Assembly (NCBI GenBank): GCA_900556715.1
Contig: USPM01000001.1
Span: 40,135-104,134, forward strand
Direction of reading: 5' to 3'
Length of the DNA: 64,000 nucleotides
Origin: an uncultured Megamonas sp.
GTDB taxonomy: Bacteria; Bacillota_C; Negativicutes; Selenomonadales; Selenomonadaceae
The notes below the pieces were generated by a model. It was given only the letters and a program-made list of their open reading frames with translations. It had not been told where the DNA came from and did no database searches. How positions within the stretch are numbered: position 1 is the first letter of the stretch; each line of letters begins with the position of its first letter. This document shows positions 33,765-43,775 of the stretch, one piece after another. A program made the position numbers and the translations under genes.

Positions 33765-34205
33765 TTAATCCACTACAACACCTTTTTGTAGCATGATATT
33801 AGCGTAAAGAGCCTTTTCACTTGTAGCGATAATAGCATAAGCTGTTTTGGCTTCTTCGTAGAAAGCAAATCTTTCAATATTACCGATGGCATTTGCTCCA
33901 CGTTCATCATGTTTAGCTACGATTTCTTTGTAAGTGTCCCAAATAGGTGTTTCTACTGTATCACCTGGCATTACTTCCATGAGATTAACAGGTTTATCAA
34001 CATAAATATCTAATGGAAAAACTTTTAAAATTGCATCTAATAATTCAGGTACACCATGTCCATCACATCTGATTACTATTGCATTTTTTCCCATGGACTC
34101 TGCTGGGAAATTTCCATCAGCGATAACAATTCTATCGCTATGACCCATTTCACAAAGTACTTTTAATAATTCAGGTGATAATATTTTAGGAATATTTTTT
34201 AACAT
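33765..34205 (-). CDS. fucU: L-fucose mutarotase FucU
   Basis: Interconverts alpha and beta fucose so that FucI gets its preferred anomer. A 146-aa RbsD/FucU-fold protein with LKNIPKILSPELLKVLCEMGHSD, the catalytic-site His of this stretch, IADGNFPAES and RCDGHGVPELLDAIL. It overlaps fucK by 7 bases and has AAGGAG upstream. Confidence 0.95.
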   Translation of the reverse strand: MLKNIPKILSPELLKVLCEMGHSDRIVIADGNFPAESMGKNAIVIRCDGHGVPELLDAILKVFPLDIYVDKPVNLMEVMPGDTVETPIWDTYKEIVAKHDERGANAIGNIERFAFYEEAKTAYAIIATSEKALYANIMLQKGVVVD

Positions 34206-35674
34206 AACAAATTCTCCTTAACATTTTTATATATTTCGTCCCAATTTTCATCTTTTTGGGGTTCATAAACAGTAACATTTTCAGAATTAGCAACTATTCT
34301 GCGTGCTTCTTTAATATCTTTTATTTCACCTAATGCCATTAACTGCAACGCAATATTTCCCATTACTGTAGCTTCTACAGGGCCTGCCACTACTTTTCTA
34401 CCACAAACGTTAGCTGTTAATTGACATAATAGTTTACTTTGGATACCGCCACCAATGATGTTTAATGTATCATATTTTTTGCCAGTAGCTATTTCAATCT
34501 GTTCTAAAGCAAATCTGTATTTAACAGCTAAGCTCTGATCAATACAGCGAACAATTTCTGCTTCATTTTGAGGAACATATTGACCTGTCCGTTTACAATA
34601 TTCTTGAATTCGTTTTGGAATATTACCTGCTGAAACAAATTCTTCATTATCTGTATCAATAAAGGAATTTATCATACCCACTTTACTAGCCATCTGTTCA
34701 AGTTCACCAAAACCATATTCTTTACCTTCTCTAATCCATTGACGACGACTTTCTTGAATGAGCCATAGTCCTATAATATTTTTCAAGAAAGAAGTTTTAT
34801 TATCTGCTCCGCCTTCATTAGTAATATTCAAACTTGCAGAAGTTTCATTAATTATTGGTGTTTTCAATTCTGTTCCTAATAAGGACCATGTACCACAAGA
34901 TAAGAATATAAAATCATCTTCTTGAGTTGGCACTGCCACCATAGCTGATTGAGTATCATGTCCTGCTACAGCAATTATATCTATTTCATTTATACCTAAC
35001 TCTTCACTAATTTGTTTGCTCAACTTACCAATCTTCGTTCCTGGTTGAACAATTTTAGTGAATATATTTTTTGGTAAATCCAAATTTTCAATAATTTCTG
35101 AAGACCATTTTTTATTTTTTGCATCTAATAACTGAGTTGTAGAAGCTATTGTATATTCTGTACATTTCTCATTAGATAAGAAATAATTTAATAAATCCGG
35201 CATCAGTAATAAAGTATCAGCTTTTTCTAATAATTCTGGTTGATTTTCTTTTATAGCCATCAATTGAAAAAGAGTATTTAATTCCATGAACTGATTACCA
35301 GTAATGCTATAAATAGTATCTTTATCCAATTTAGCAAAAACTTTATCCATCATACCTTTTGTTCTAGCATCTCTATAATGAACAGGATTTTCTAAAAGTT
35401 TGCCATCTTTATTTAAAAGACCAAAATCAACGCCCCATGTATCTATACCTAGACTTTTTATTTCACCCTCTTGTTTTGCTTTTATTAAACCAGTTTTTAT
35501 ATCATGAAATAATCTTAATACGTCCCAATACATAGTATCTAATAATATTACAGGATCATTTGTAAAGCGATGTATCTCTTTTAATGAAATTTTTTTGCCA
35601 TCAAAAGTTCCTATAATAGCTCTACCACTAGATGCACCAAAGTCTAAAGCTAATACCTTAACGTCCTTTCCCAT
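34199..35674 (-). CDS. fucK: L-fuculokinase, rhamnulokinase-type FGGY kinase
   Basis: Phosphorylates L-fuculose to L-fuculose 1-phosphate. The sequence (491 aa) is of the RhaB type rather than the enterobacterial FucK type: LALDFGASSGRAIIGTFDG, LGIDTWGVDFGLL, PVHYRDARTKGMMD, AVAGHDTQSAMVAVP and LNIIGGGIQSKLL. Function is taken from context with FucI, FucU, FucP and FucA; no rhamnose gene is nearby. The ATG at 35674 has GAGGAG upstream. A fuc operator with extended -10 precedes it. Confidence 0.88.
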   Translation of the reverse strand: MGKDVKVLALDFGASSGRAIIGTFDGKKISLKEIHRFTNDPVILLDTMYWDVLRLFHDIKTGLIKAKQEGEIKSLGIDTWGVDFGLLNKDGKLLENPVHYRDARTKGMMDKVFAKLDKDTIYSITGNQFMELNTLFQLMAIKENQPELLEKADTLLLMPDLLNYFLSNEKCTEYTIASTTQLLDAKNKKWSSEIIENLDLPKNIFTKIVQPGTKIGKLSKQISEELGINEIDIIAVAGHDTQSAMVAVPTQEDDFIFLSCGTWSLLGTELKTPIINETSASLNITNEGGADNKTSFLKNIIGLWLIQESRRQWIREGKEYGFGELEQMASKVGMINSFIDTDNEEFVSAGNIPKRIQEYCKRTGQYVPQNEAEIVRCIDQSLAVKYRFALEQIEIATGKKYDTLNIIGGGIQSKLLCQLTANVCGRKVVAGPVEATVMGNIALQLMALGEIKDIKEARRIVANSENVTVYEPQKDENWDEIYKNVKENLLC

Positions 35675-35706
35675 ATTCTCACTCCTCATTGTTAACTTTT
35701 AACCTT

Positions 35707-35762
35707 ATTATATCAACACATAATTATTAAATCTTGTTATATTATCACTAAAAATAGAACTA
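35707..35762 (-). promoter_or_regulatory. Promoter and operator of fucK-fucU-fucP
   Basis: Minus-strand extended -10 TGA-TATAAT (35707-35712) with the dyad TTGTTATATT-ATCACTAAA-AATAGAACTA (35734-35762) placed over the -35 position. The left half is identical to the operator before fucI; the right half is degenerate. The rest of 35675-35920 holds no gene. Confidence 0.7.
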
Positions 35763-35882
35763 TATTCACATTTAATAAATAATTTGAAAATTTTATATAA
35801 AATCATAAAACAAAATAAACTGACAACAAAAATAAATTTAAAAATTTACTACCTATATCTTTAATTTTATTTTTCATAAAAA

Positions 35883-35911
35883 AATAGCCCAATAGTATAT
35901 ATTGGGCTATT
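35883..35911 (-). terminator. Terminator after fucA
   Basis: AATAGCCCAATA / TATTGGGCTATT hairpin followed on the minus strand by TTTTT. Confidence 0.85.
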
Positions 35912-35920
35912 CTATAAAAA

Positions 35921-36604
35921 TTAGTCTTCTTTATAATGTTTATAACCTGGGTGTCTGCCTTTTACGCCATAGTAGCTGCGTAAGTTGATGAGTTTATCAA
36001 TATTTTCACGAGAAATTTCTTTTGGTCCACCTAAAAGATAAGCATTTAAGTTGATTTTAGCAAACAATTCTAATGTTTCCATTTTATAATAAGCTTCCAC
36101 CAAATTAGAACCAACAGTCAATGCACCGTGATTTTCTAATAATACAGCATCATGTTCTTGAATGTAAGGTGCAATAGCTTCAGGTACCTCGTAAGTAGAA
36201 GGTGTTCCATAAGGGGTGATAGGAATAGAACCTAATGCTACTACTGTTTCAATCATATCATATCTATCTAAAGGTACATGAGCTACAGCAAAACCAGTAG
36301 CTGTTGGGGGATGTGCATGAAGCACTGCACCTACATCTTCACGATCAGCATAGCAACGCAAATGCATTTTGATTTCAGAAGATGGTCTATAACCTTCATT
36401 TGCTTCTAAAATTTCACCTTGAACATTGATACGTACTAATTTTTCAGGAGTGATGAAACTTTTACTAATTCCTGTTGGTGTAGCAAGGAATGTGCCATCA
36501 TCTAATTTTACAGTTATATTACCATCATTAGCAGCAACCCAACCTAATTGCCACATTTTATGACAAATATCGCATATTTGATCTTTTATTTCTTCATAAG
36601 CCAT
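35921..36604 (-). CDS. fucA: L-fuculose-phosphate aldolase FucA
   Basis: Splits L-fuculose 1-phosphate into dihydroxyacetone phosphate and L-lactaldehyde. A class II zinc aldolase of 227 aa. Zinc ligands lie in VLHAHPP and the later ENHGAL region; GWVAANDGNITV, TPTGISKSF and SSEIKMHLRCYADREDVGAV are family motifs. The ATG at 36604 is favoured, with GGAGG upstream. It follows fucI by 37 bases and ends at a terminator. Confidence 0.95.
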   Translation of the reverse strand: MAYEEIKDQICDICHKMWQLGWVAANDGNITVKLDDGTFLATPTGISKSFITPEKLVRINVQGEILEANEGYRPSSEIKMHLRCYADREDVGAVLHAHPPTATGFAVAHVPLDRYDMIETVVALGSIPITPYGTPSTYEVPEAIAPYIQEHDAVLLENHGALTVGSNLVEAYYKMETLELFAKINLNAYLLGGPKEISRENIDKLINLRSYYGVKGRHPGYKHYKED

Positions 36605-36641
36605 AAACAAGCTCCTCCAATTAATCTATATTATATTCTAA

Positions 36642-38435
36642 TTATTTATATAAAGGACCATAGTTTTTGCAAGCTCTATAGTCTTGACCTTCTTTATCCA
36701 TACCGAAAGCATTCCAAGCAGCAGGACGGAAGATTTTATCTTCAGGAACGTTATGCATGCATACAGGAATTCTGAGCATAGAGCATAATGTAATGAGGTC
36801 TGCACCGATATGACCATAGCTGATAGCACCGTGATTTGCACCCCAGTTATTCATTACATCATAAGCAGATTTGAATGCACCTTCACCAGTTAAACGTGGA
36901 GCGAACCAAGTGCAAGGCCAAGTGTAGTCAGTACGTTTCCAGAGTTTATCAGATACTTCATCTGGTAATTTTACAGTCCAACCTTCTGCAATCTGTAATA
37001 CAGGGCCTAAGCCTTTTACAAGATTTAAACGAACCATAGTTACAGGCATTTCGCTATTTGTTAAGAAACGGGAGCTAAATCCGCCACCTCTGAAGTAACC
37101 ATTATCAGCAGGGCACCATTCAGTTGCATCGAGGCAAGCTTTTTGATCTTTTTCAGTCATTTCCCAGAATGGTTTAATTACGCCATTACCATTTTCATCT
37201 TTTGCTTCACCACAAGCATCGATACAAGCAGCACCGGAGTTGATTAAGTGAATAAATCCTTTGGATTCTTTAGCAACGCCTTCTAATTCATAACCAGTAG
37301 CCTGTTTAACTGCTTCAAGGCTCCAGTATGTTCTAACGTCAGCGAAGATTTGTGCAGTATTTGTTAATAATTTACCAAAGAGCATACCTACGCCATTTAA
37401 TGTATCATTTTCTGTAGCAAGTACATATGGTTCTCTTGCACCATTCCAGTCAAAAGAAGAGTTCATCATTGCTTCTGGGAAGTCGCAGTTTGGATAAAAG
37501 TCTGTCCACTGTCTTTGACCTTGGAAACCACCAGCAATTGCATTGTGACCTAATTGTTCTTCTTCGCAACCTTCTGGTAAGTTTTTATTACCATTATAGA
37601 GGTCTTTAATGATACACATCATTTTTACAACAAATTCCCAAGCTTCTTCTTTTTCAGCGTCAGTTTTACGGCAGAAATCTGGGTTTTTGTCAAAGCCTTG
37701 TTTGCAGTTTTCTTTAGTCCATTTTAAAGCTTTTTCAAATTCTGCATGGTCATAAATGCCTTCTGTCATACGACGGATAATTTCAACTTCATCTACAGAT
37801 TCAACTCTCATGCCAAGATATTCTTCAAAAAATTCTGGGCTAATGATAGAACCTGCGATACCCATACAAATAGAACCAATCTGTAAGTAAGATTTACCTC
37901 TCATTGTAGCAACAGCTACAGCTGCACGACCAAATCTTAAAAGTTTTTCTTGAACATCTTCTGGAATTTCTGTAGCATCTGCATTTTGAACATCATGTCC
38001 ATAAATACCGAAAGCTGGAAGACCTTTTTGTGCATGGCTTGCAAGTACAGAAGCAAGATATACAGCACCAGGACGTTCAGTACCATTGAAGCCCCAAACA
38101 CCTTTGATTGTTTTTGGATCCATATCCATTGTTTCAGAACCATAACACCAACAAGGAGTTACTGTTAAAGTAATATCTACGCCTTCTTTTTTAAATTTTT
38201 CTGCACAAGCAGCACTTTCAGGTGCACGACCAATTGTTGTATCAGCAATAACTACTTTTACGGGTTCACCGTTAGAATATTTGAGGTTTTCTGTAAATAA
38301 TTTAGCAGCAGCTTTTGCCATGCCCATAGTTTGTTCTTCTAAAGATTCTCTAACTTTTAAAACGCCTCTACGTCCATCAATTGTAGGGCGGATACCAATT
38401 ACAGGATAATCTCCAATTAATCTATTTGTTGCCAT
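36642..38435 (-). CDS. fucI: L-fucose isomerase FucI
   Basis: Manganese-dependent isomerase that turns L-fucose into L-fuculose. A 597-aa protein, close to the usual 590. Family features: [24 protein letters not shown], the [16 protein letters not shown] region, [18 protein letters not shown], a metal-site segment around [16 protein letters not shown] and the C-terminal [26 protein letters not shown] precedes the ATG. First gene of fucI-fucA. Confidence 0.96.
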   Translation of the reverse strand: MATNRLIGDYPVIGIRPTIDGRRGVLKVRESLEEQTMGMAKAAAKLFTENLKYSNGEPVKVVIADTTIGRAPESAACAEKFKKEGVDITLTVTPCWCYGSETMDMDPKTIKGVWGFNGTERPGAVYLASVLASHAQKGLPAFGIYGHDVQNADATEIPEDVQEKLLRFGRAAVAVATMRGKSYLQIGSICMGIAGSIISPEFFEEYLGMRVESVDEVEIIRRMTEGIYDHAEFEKALKWTKENCKQGFDKNPDFCRKTDAEKEEAWEFVVKMMCIIKDLYNGNKNLPEGCEEEQLGHNAIAGGFQGQRQWTDFYPNCDFPEAMMNSSFDWNGAREPYVLATENDTLNGVGMLFGKLLTNTAQIFADVRTYWSLEAVKQATGYELEGVAKESKGFIHLINSGAACIDACGEAKDENGNGVIKPFWEMTEKDQKACLDATEWCPADNGYFRGGGFSSRFLTNSEMPVTMVRLNLVKGLGPVLQIAEGWTVKLPDEVSDKLWKRTDYTWPCTWFAPRLTGEGAFKSAYDVMNNWGANHGAISYGHIGADLITLCSMLRIPVCMHNVPEDKIFRPAAWNAFGMDKEGQDYRACKNYGPLYK

Positions 38436-38501
38436 TATAAAATTCCTCCTAAGAAATCTTTTTGTATATATCTTTTTGTTTGTTGTTCACTTGATGATTA
38501 A

Positions 38502-38557
38502 ATTATAGCAATTAAATATTAATAATACTTGTTATATTATCACTAAAAATATAACAA
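38502..38557 (-). promoter_or_regulatory. Promoter and operator of fucI-fucA
   Basis: Minus-strand extended -10 TGC-TATAAT (38502-38507) with a perfect dyad TTGTTATATT-ATCACTAAA-AATATAACAA (38529-38557) over the -35 position. The same element precedes fucK at the same distance. Confidence 0.75.
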
Positions 38558-38585
38558 TATTCACTTTTTAAAAATTGTATGAAAC

Positions 38586-38613
38586 TTTACATTTTTAGAA
38601 ATATAAGTATAAT
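38586..38613 (+). promoter_or_regulatory. Promoter of the fuc AraC regulator
   Basis: TTTACA (38586-38591), 16-base spacer, TATAAT (38608-38613). Confidence 0.6.
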
Positions 38614-38648
38614 AATAATATAAAATTTTATTTATTAGGAGAACAATT

Positions 38649-39527
38649 ATGAAACGCGATAGTTATAATGAACAAAGAGAACGCGGTAATTTTTCATTTC
38701 CTGTAGAATATCATTATGTAACTAATCATCATCCACGCTACAATATGCCATATCATTGGCATATTCAATATGAAATAATTCGCGTATTAGAAGGTAAAAT
38801 TGTAATTTCTATAGACGAAAATGAATATACGGCTAGTGCAGGAGATATAATTTTCATCACAGATGGTTGCGTTCATGGTGGAAAAGCTTTTTTAGAAAAT
38901 ACTATATATGAATGTATGGTTTTTGATAAAAAATTATTTGAAACGAATATAGGTGATCAAAATATTCTTCAAAACTTCTTTGATCATCATCTTATTGTAA
39001 ATAATTATTTTGATAATAAATATCCTGATATACATCAAGCTATATGGACTATATTTGATGCTTTAAAAAACAAGCTATTTGGTTATGAATACATTGTATT
39101 AGGTGGTTTATTTAATTTTTTAGGATTAATTTTAAAATACAAATTATATACTAAATCCTTTACAAATTTTATAAGTAGTAACCAAAAAAATATTCATAAA
39201 TTAAAAAAAGCATTTCATTTAATTGCAACTTCTTATAATCAACCGCTTACTTTGGAAGATTTAGCCAATACTTCTGGTTTATCACCAAAATATTTCTGTC
39301 GATTTTTTCAAAGTATGACGAACAAAACACCTATAGCTTACTTAAATTATTATCGAATTGAATGTGCTTGCACTAAATTAGTTAATGAAAGGGATTTATC
39401 AATCACAGATATAGCATATAGCTGTGGTTTTAATGATTTATCTTACTTTATAAAAACATTTCGTAAATATAAAAATACTACTCCCAATAAATATATGAAA
39501 TCTTATTTTGAAATGACAAAAAAATAA
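38649..39527 (+). CDS. AraC family regulator of the fucose genes
   Basis: A 292-aa activator. The N-terminal cupin (YHWHIQYEIIRVLEGKIVISID, GDIIFITDGCVHGG) is the probable sugar sensor. The C-terminal double helix-turn-helix contains LTLEDLANTSGLSPKYFCRFFQSMTNKTP and ITDIAYSCGFNDLSYFIKTFRKY. It is divergent from fucI, and the shared dyads over both fuc -35 regions fit an AraC-type activator that contacts RNA polymerase. AGGAG precedes the ATG. The inducer is inferred to be fucose or a breakdown product. Confidence 0.88.
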   Translation: MKRDSYNEQRERGNFSFPVEYHYVTNHHPRYNMPYHWHIQYEIIRVLEGKIVISIDENEYTASAGDIIFITDGCVHGGKAFLENTIYECMVFDKKLFETNIGDQNILQNFFDHHLIVNNYFDNKYPDIHQAIWTIFDALKNKLFGYEYIVLGGLFNFLGLILKYKLYTKSFTNFISSNQKNIHKLKKAFHLIATSYNQPLTLEDLANTSGLSPKYFCRFFQSMTNKTPIAYLNYYRIECACTKLVNERDLSITDIAYSCGFNDLSYFIKTFRKYKNTTPNKYMKSYFEMTKK

Positions 39528-39528
39528 C

Positions 39529-39576
39529 AAAAAGGCTCTTATTAACCTCATATTTAAAGTTAATAAGAGCCTTTTT
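39529..39576. terminator. Bidirectional terminator
   Basis: AAAAAGGCTCTTATTAAC / GTTAATAAGAGCCTTTTT between the regulator and hfq. Confidence 0.93.
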
Positions 39577-39590
39577 AATTAATAAAATTA

Positions 39591-39854
39591 TTATTGTTGT
39601 TCACTAGGAGTTTCTGTTTTTTTATTATCTTGAAAAGAATTTTTCAATGGTTGTAAAGGGCTAATAGTAGAAATAGCATGTTTATATACCATCATCTGTT
39701 TTCCAGCAGAATCTAAGATAACTGTAAAATTATCAAAACCTTTTACATTTCCACGTAATTGGAAGCCATTTGTTAAATGGATAATAACTCCTACATTTTC
39801 TTTTCTCACTTGATTTAAAAATACATCTTGTAAATTTATTGTTTTATTTGGCAT
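39591..39854 (-). CDS. hfq: RNA chaperone Hfq
   Basis: Hexameric Sm-like chaperone for small RNAs. An 87-aa protein. The Sm1 motif is [36 protein letters not shown] in pieces, and Sm2 is [12 protein letters not shown]. The C-terminal tail is short and polar (KTETPSEQQ). It is the last gene of the long minus-strand block, after miaA as in many bacteria. Its presence makes the candidate small RNA at 31.6 kb more plausible. Confidence 0.96.
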   Translation of the reverse strand: MPNKTINLQDVFLNQVRKENVGVIIHLTNGFQLRGNVKGFDNFTVILDSAGKQMMVYKHAISTISPLQPLKNSFQDNKKTETPSEQQ

Positions 39855-39950
39855 CTTAAGAGTCCTCCAATTAAAATATACTTCGTTTACTCAACTAAAT
39901 TAGTTATTTATAATAATTTTATTATCATAATAACAAAATTATATGTCAAT

Positions 39951-40901
39951 TCATACAGTCTCCATATTAAAATGTATTAAACAATCTTTTAATACTTTAG
40001 ACAATAAATCATCTTCATCTAATTGTTCAACATCATACCAAGAAATATATGGCATTTTCTTATACCATGTAAATTGACGCTTTGCAAAATGACGAGTAGC
40101 TTTCTTCATTTCATAAACAGCAGTATTTAGATCGATATTACCATTTAAATAATTAGCTATTTCTCGATAACCAATACCTTTCATTGATTGCCAGTCTATC
40201 TCAGCTCCATTTTGCAACAATGATTTTACTTCATCTATAAAGCCATTATCCATCATAATATCTACACGTTGATTAATTCTATCATATAAATTTTGACGAC
40301 TGCGTTTTAAGCCTACAATATACGCATCATAAACCAATTCCCCTGTTAATTCATAGTGATTTTTTTGCGATATTTGTTCTTTACCTAAATGATAGACTTC
40401 TAAAGCACGAATAATACGATTAAAATTATTGATATGCAATCTTTGAGCTGTTTGAGGATCTACCTCTTGCAACATTTTATAAACATATTCTCTTCCATGC
40501 TCATCTGCCAATTGCTCTAAATGATGTCTATATTCAACGTCACCAGAAGTTTCATTAAAAATATAACCTTCAAGTAAAGACTTTACATATAATCCTGTAC
40601 CGCCAGCTAAAATAGGAATTTTCCCTTCATCATTTATCTGTTTGATCAAAGGTTTTACTTTATCATGAAAATCACTTACATTGAAATTTTCCCATGGTTC
40701 TAAAATATCAATAATATGATGTTTTACACCATTCATTTCCTCAATTGTCGGCTTTGCAGTACCTATATCAAAACCCTTATATACTAGCATACTATCGCCA
40801 GAGATTATTTCTGTGGATAACTTTTGAGCTAAATCTATGCTAAGCTTTGTTTTTCCTACAGCAGTTGGCCCTAGAATAACGATTAATTTTGATTTCTCCA
40901 T
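39951..40901 (-). CDS. miaA: tRNA dimethylallyltransferase MiaA
   Basis: Adds dimethylallyl to A37 of tRNAs reading U-initial codons. A 316-aa protein with P-loop GPTAVGKTKLSIDLA, ISGDSMLVYKGFDIGTAKP, GGTGLYVKSLLEG and the C-terminal FAKRQFTWYKK. It begins one base from the upstream hydrolase gene end and precedes hfq. Confidence 0.96.
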   Translation of the reverse strand: MEKSKLIVILGPTAVGKTKLSIDLAQKLSTEIISGDSMLVYKGFDIGTAKPTIEEMNGVKHHIIDILEPWENFNVSDFHDKVKPLIKQINDEGKIPILAGGTGLYVKSLLEGYIFNETSGDVEYRHHLEQLADEHGREYVYKMLQEVDPQTAQRLHINNFNRIIRALEVYHLGKEQISQKNHYELTGELVYDAYIVGLKRSRQNLYDRINQRVDIMMDNGFIDEVKSLLQNGAEIDWQSMKGIGYREIANYLNGNIDLNTAVYEMKKATRHFAKRQFTWYKKMPYISWYDVEQLDEDDLLSKVLKDCLIHFNMETV

Positions 40902-40902
40902 C

Positions 40903-41580
40903 TTATTTTACTAAATCCAAAGATGAACCAACTGGTACTATATCTACAGTACAATGTGAAATACTTTCTGTATAAGATTTAAATGCTTCAGGATTTTCAG
41001 CAATAACAGGCCAAGTATTATAGTGAACAGGAATTGCATGTTTTGCTTTTAATAATTGAGCTGCTTTTGCTGCGTCTTGAGCATCCATTGTATAATTACT
41101 GCCAATTGGTAAAATAGCATAATCAATCTGTTGTTTTTCACCAATAAGCGCCATATCACTGAATAAAGCAGTATCTCCAGCAAAATATACTACAGTATTA
41201 TCATTAAATTTAATTACAAAACCACAAGGTGTTCCCCCAGCAACACCTGCACTATGCAAAGCTAATACTGCTGTTACTACACCAAATGGGAATTTAAATG
41301 AACCACCTAAATTCATACCATGAACATTAGTATAGTCTTCTGGCAATTTAGTCAAAACTTCCGGTGTAGAGATAACTTTAGCTCCAGTTCTTTGAGCAAT
41401 CTGTGTAGCATCACCATAATGATCGCCATGAGCATGAGTTAACAAAATATAATCACATTCTACTTCATCAGCAGAAATACTTGCTAATGGATTTCCTGTT
41501 AAAAATGGATCGAATAATAATTTTTCATTTTCTGTTTCTAATAAAAAACAAGCATGTCCATAATATTTAAATTTAATCAT
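40903..41580 (-). CDS. Metal-dependent hydrolase, metallo-beta-lactamase fold (UPF0173)
   Basis: A 225-aa protein. Metal motif LTHAHGDHYGD near residues 48-58, FYGHACFLLE at the N terminus, FAGDTALFSDM and the C-terminal AIPVHYNTWPVI are diagnostic of UPF0173. The substrate is unknown. It lies between recN and miaA on the same strand. Confidence 0.93.
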   Translation of the reverse strand: MIKFKYYGHACFLLETENEKLLFDPFLTGNPLASISADEVECDYILLTHAHGDHYGDATQIAQRTGAKVISTPEVLTKLPEDYTNVHGMNLGGSFKFPFGVVTAVLALHSAGVAGGTPCGFVIKFNDNTVVYFAGDTALFSDMALIGEKQQIDYAILPIGSNYTMDAQDAAKAAQLLKAKHAIPVHYNTWPVIAENPEAFKSYTESISHCTVDIVPVGSSLDLVK

Positions 41581-41604
41581 TTAAATCACCTTCTATAATT
41601 TATT

Positions 41605-43308
41605 TTAAAAGAAAATTAATGCTTCTTTTCTTTTTTTAGCATTAGCCAACATTTCTTGAGCATTATCAAGAGAAGCTTGTGTAAAGTTTATACCAGATGA
41701 CATTCTTGCAATTTCAGCTATTTTAGCATCATAGTCAAGTTCATCAATAATAGTAAAAGTTTTATTATCTTTTGTTTCTTTTTTTATATAAAAATGAGCA
41801 TCTGCCATAGCTGCAATCTGCGGTAAATGAGTTATACAAATTACTTGTCTATATAATGATATGCGAGCTATTTTTTCAGCCATCATTTGAGCGGTTTTAC
41901 CGCCAACACCTGTATCCACTTCATCAAATACCATTAAATCAATATCGTCTTTTTGAGCTGTAATTGTCTTCAATGCTAAAGCAATACGTGATAATTCACC
42001 GCCAGAAACTATTTTCTGCAATGATTTTAAGTCTTCACCCAAATTAGCTGAAAATAATATTTCTACTTCATCGGCACCATTTTCAGTAAAATTATCATTC
42101 ATATTTAAATTTATTACTAATTTAGCATCAGCCATAGATAACGATGTCAATTCATTCATAATAGCACACTCTAATGCTTTTGCACTTTCATAACGTATTT
42201 CATGCAGAGCTACAGCCTCTTGATGTACTTTTTCGCTTAATAAAGATAATTCTTGTTCCAATTTTGCGATATTATCGTCATAATTTTCGATATAAGTTAA
42301 TTCATCCTTAGCTTTAGTCAGATAATTTAATATATCTTCAATAGTATCGCCATATTTTTTTCGCAATTTATCAATATCATTCATACGAGATTGCATCATA
42401 TCTAATTTTTGAGGACTGTAATCTATACTTTCACCATAATTACGAATTTCATCAGCACTATCTTGTATTTGGAAATAAGCTTCATCCAATATTTGATGAA
42501 CTTTAGCCATATTTTCATCATATTGAGATAGATTTTCTAAATCTTTACGAACTTGACTCAATGAACTCAATACGGAAAATTTACCATTTTCACCTTCATA
42601 AAGTAAATTATACGCATCTTGCGTTAATAATGATATCTTTTCTGCATTAGCTAAGATCTTTATTTCAGACTCTAATTTTTCATCTTCACCTAAAGTCAAT
42701 TTAGCATTTTCAATTTCATTGATTTGCCATTTTAACATATCTAATCGTTGAGCCATCTCTTGTGTATTTATTTTATTATCAGCTAATTTTTGTTTTAATT
42801 GTAACCATTGATAATATTCTTTTAAATACTTTTGCTTTTGTTCTAAAATTTTATTATCGCCATAAGTATCAATAAGCGATAACTGTTTTAAAGGCTTTAA
42901 TAATGCTTGATTAGCATGTTGACCATGTATATCTACAAGCAATTCGCCTAACTGACGTAATATAGCCATTGTCGTATGACAATTATTGATTTGTACACTA
43001 TTTTTACCGTTTGTATTTATCTGTCTTGTTATAATTAAAATATCATCTTCAACTAAAATATTATATTCTGTCAAAAAATTTTTAACTACATCATTATCTA
43101 AAGTAAAAACAGCTTCTACTCGCATGTATTCACAATTACTACGAATAACATCAATATTTGTACGTCGTCCAATGACCATACCTAAAGCACCTAGTAAAAT
43201 AGATTTACCAGCACCTGTTTCACCAGTAAGAATATTAAGACCTTTATTAAAATCTATTTGTACATGCTCAATTAGGGCAAAATTCCAAATTGATAGTGTC
43301 TTTAACAT
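41605..43308 (-). CDS. recN: DNA repair protein RecN
   Basis: SMC-like ATPase for double-strand break repair. A 567-aa protein. N-terminal head: LSIWNFALIEHVQIDF and Walker A GETGAGKS; two coiled-coil arms occupy about residues 150-380; the C-terminal head holds the signature ISGGELSRIALALK and Walker B LMVFDEVDTGVGG. It follows argR closely, the usual order in Firmicutes. Confidence 0.95.
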   Translation of the reverse strand: MLKTLSIWNFALIEHVQIDFNKGLNILTGETGAGKSILLGALGMVIGRRTNIDVIRSNCEYMRVEAVFTLDNDVVKNFLTEYNILVEDDILIITRQINTNGKNSVQINNCHTTMAILRQLGELLVDIHGQHANQALLKPLKQLSLIDTYGDNKILEQKQKYLKEYYQWLQLKQKLADNKINTQEMAQRLDMLKWQINEIENAKLTLGEDEKLESEIKILANAEKISLLTQDAYNLLYEGENGKFSVLSSLSQVRKDLENLSQYDENMAKVHQILDEAYFQIQDSADEIRNYGESIDYSPQKLDMMQSRMNDIDKLRKKYGDTIEDILNYLTKAKDELTYIENYDDNIAKLEQELSLLSEKVHQEAVALHEIRYESAKALECAIMNELTSLSMADAKLVINLNMNDNFTENGADEVEILFSANLGEDLKSLQKIVSGGELSRIALALKTITAQKDDIDLMVFDEVDTGVGGKTAQMMAEKIARISLYRQVICITHLPQIAAMADAHFYIKKETKDNKTFTIIDELDYDAKIAEIARMSSGINFTQASLDNAQEMLANAKKRKEALIFF

Positions 43309-43322
43309 GAATATCCTCCAAA

Positions 43323-43775
43323 TTAATTAAGCATATCCTGTAATCTTTTCATTATATCTTCCACAGCAGATATAGGTTTTACTACTATAAAAATATTATC
43401 ATCACCAGCTACTGTACCTATAATTTCAGGCCATTTAGCATAATCTAAAGTAGAAGCCACTGCATTAGCTGCACCTGGAAGTGTTTTTACCACAATGATA
43501 TTTTCACTGAAGTTTAAACCAACTACAGAATCTCTAAATAAATTTAATAAACGATTTTTGGAATACATCAATTCCTTATCTGTTGGATAAGCATATCGAT
43601 ATCTTCCATCACCTGTTGGAACTTTTATTAGCATTAATTCTTTGATATCACGAGAAACAGTAGCCTGTGTTACCACTATATGCTGTTCTCGCAAAGCATT
43701 AGCTAACTCTTCTTGTGTTTCAATAACGGAATGTTCAATAATCTCCTTAATTCTTGCATGTCGTGTAGCTTTCAT
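43323..43775 (-). CDS. argR: Arginine repressor ArgR
   Basis: A hexameric arginine-sensing repressor of 150 aa. The N-terminal winged helix has RHARIKEIIEHSVIETQEELANAL and ATVSRDIKELMLIKVP. The C-terminal oligomerisation domain has the arginine-contact segment LPGAANAVASTLD and IIGTVAGDDNIFIV. It overlaps mnmM by 4 bases. No ARG genes lie in the window. Confidence 0.95.
   Translation of the reverse strand: MKATRHARIKEIIEHSVIETQEELANALREQHIVVTQATVSRDIKELMLIKVPTGDGRYRYAYPTDKELMYSKNRLLNLFRDSVVGLNFSENIIVVKTLPGAANAVASTLDYAKWPEIIGTVAGDDNIFIVVKPISAVEDIMKRLQDMLN

Noticed and set aside
34199..35674. Rhamnose catabolism
   Set aside because: The kinase is RhaB-like, but all neighbours (FucI, FucA, FucU, FucP) belong to fucose use and no rhamnose isomerase or aldolase is present.
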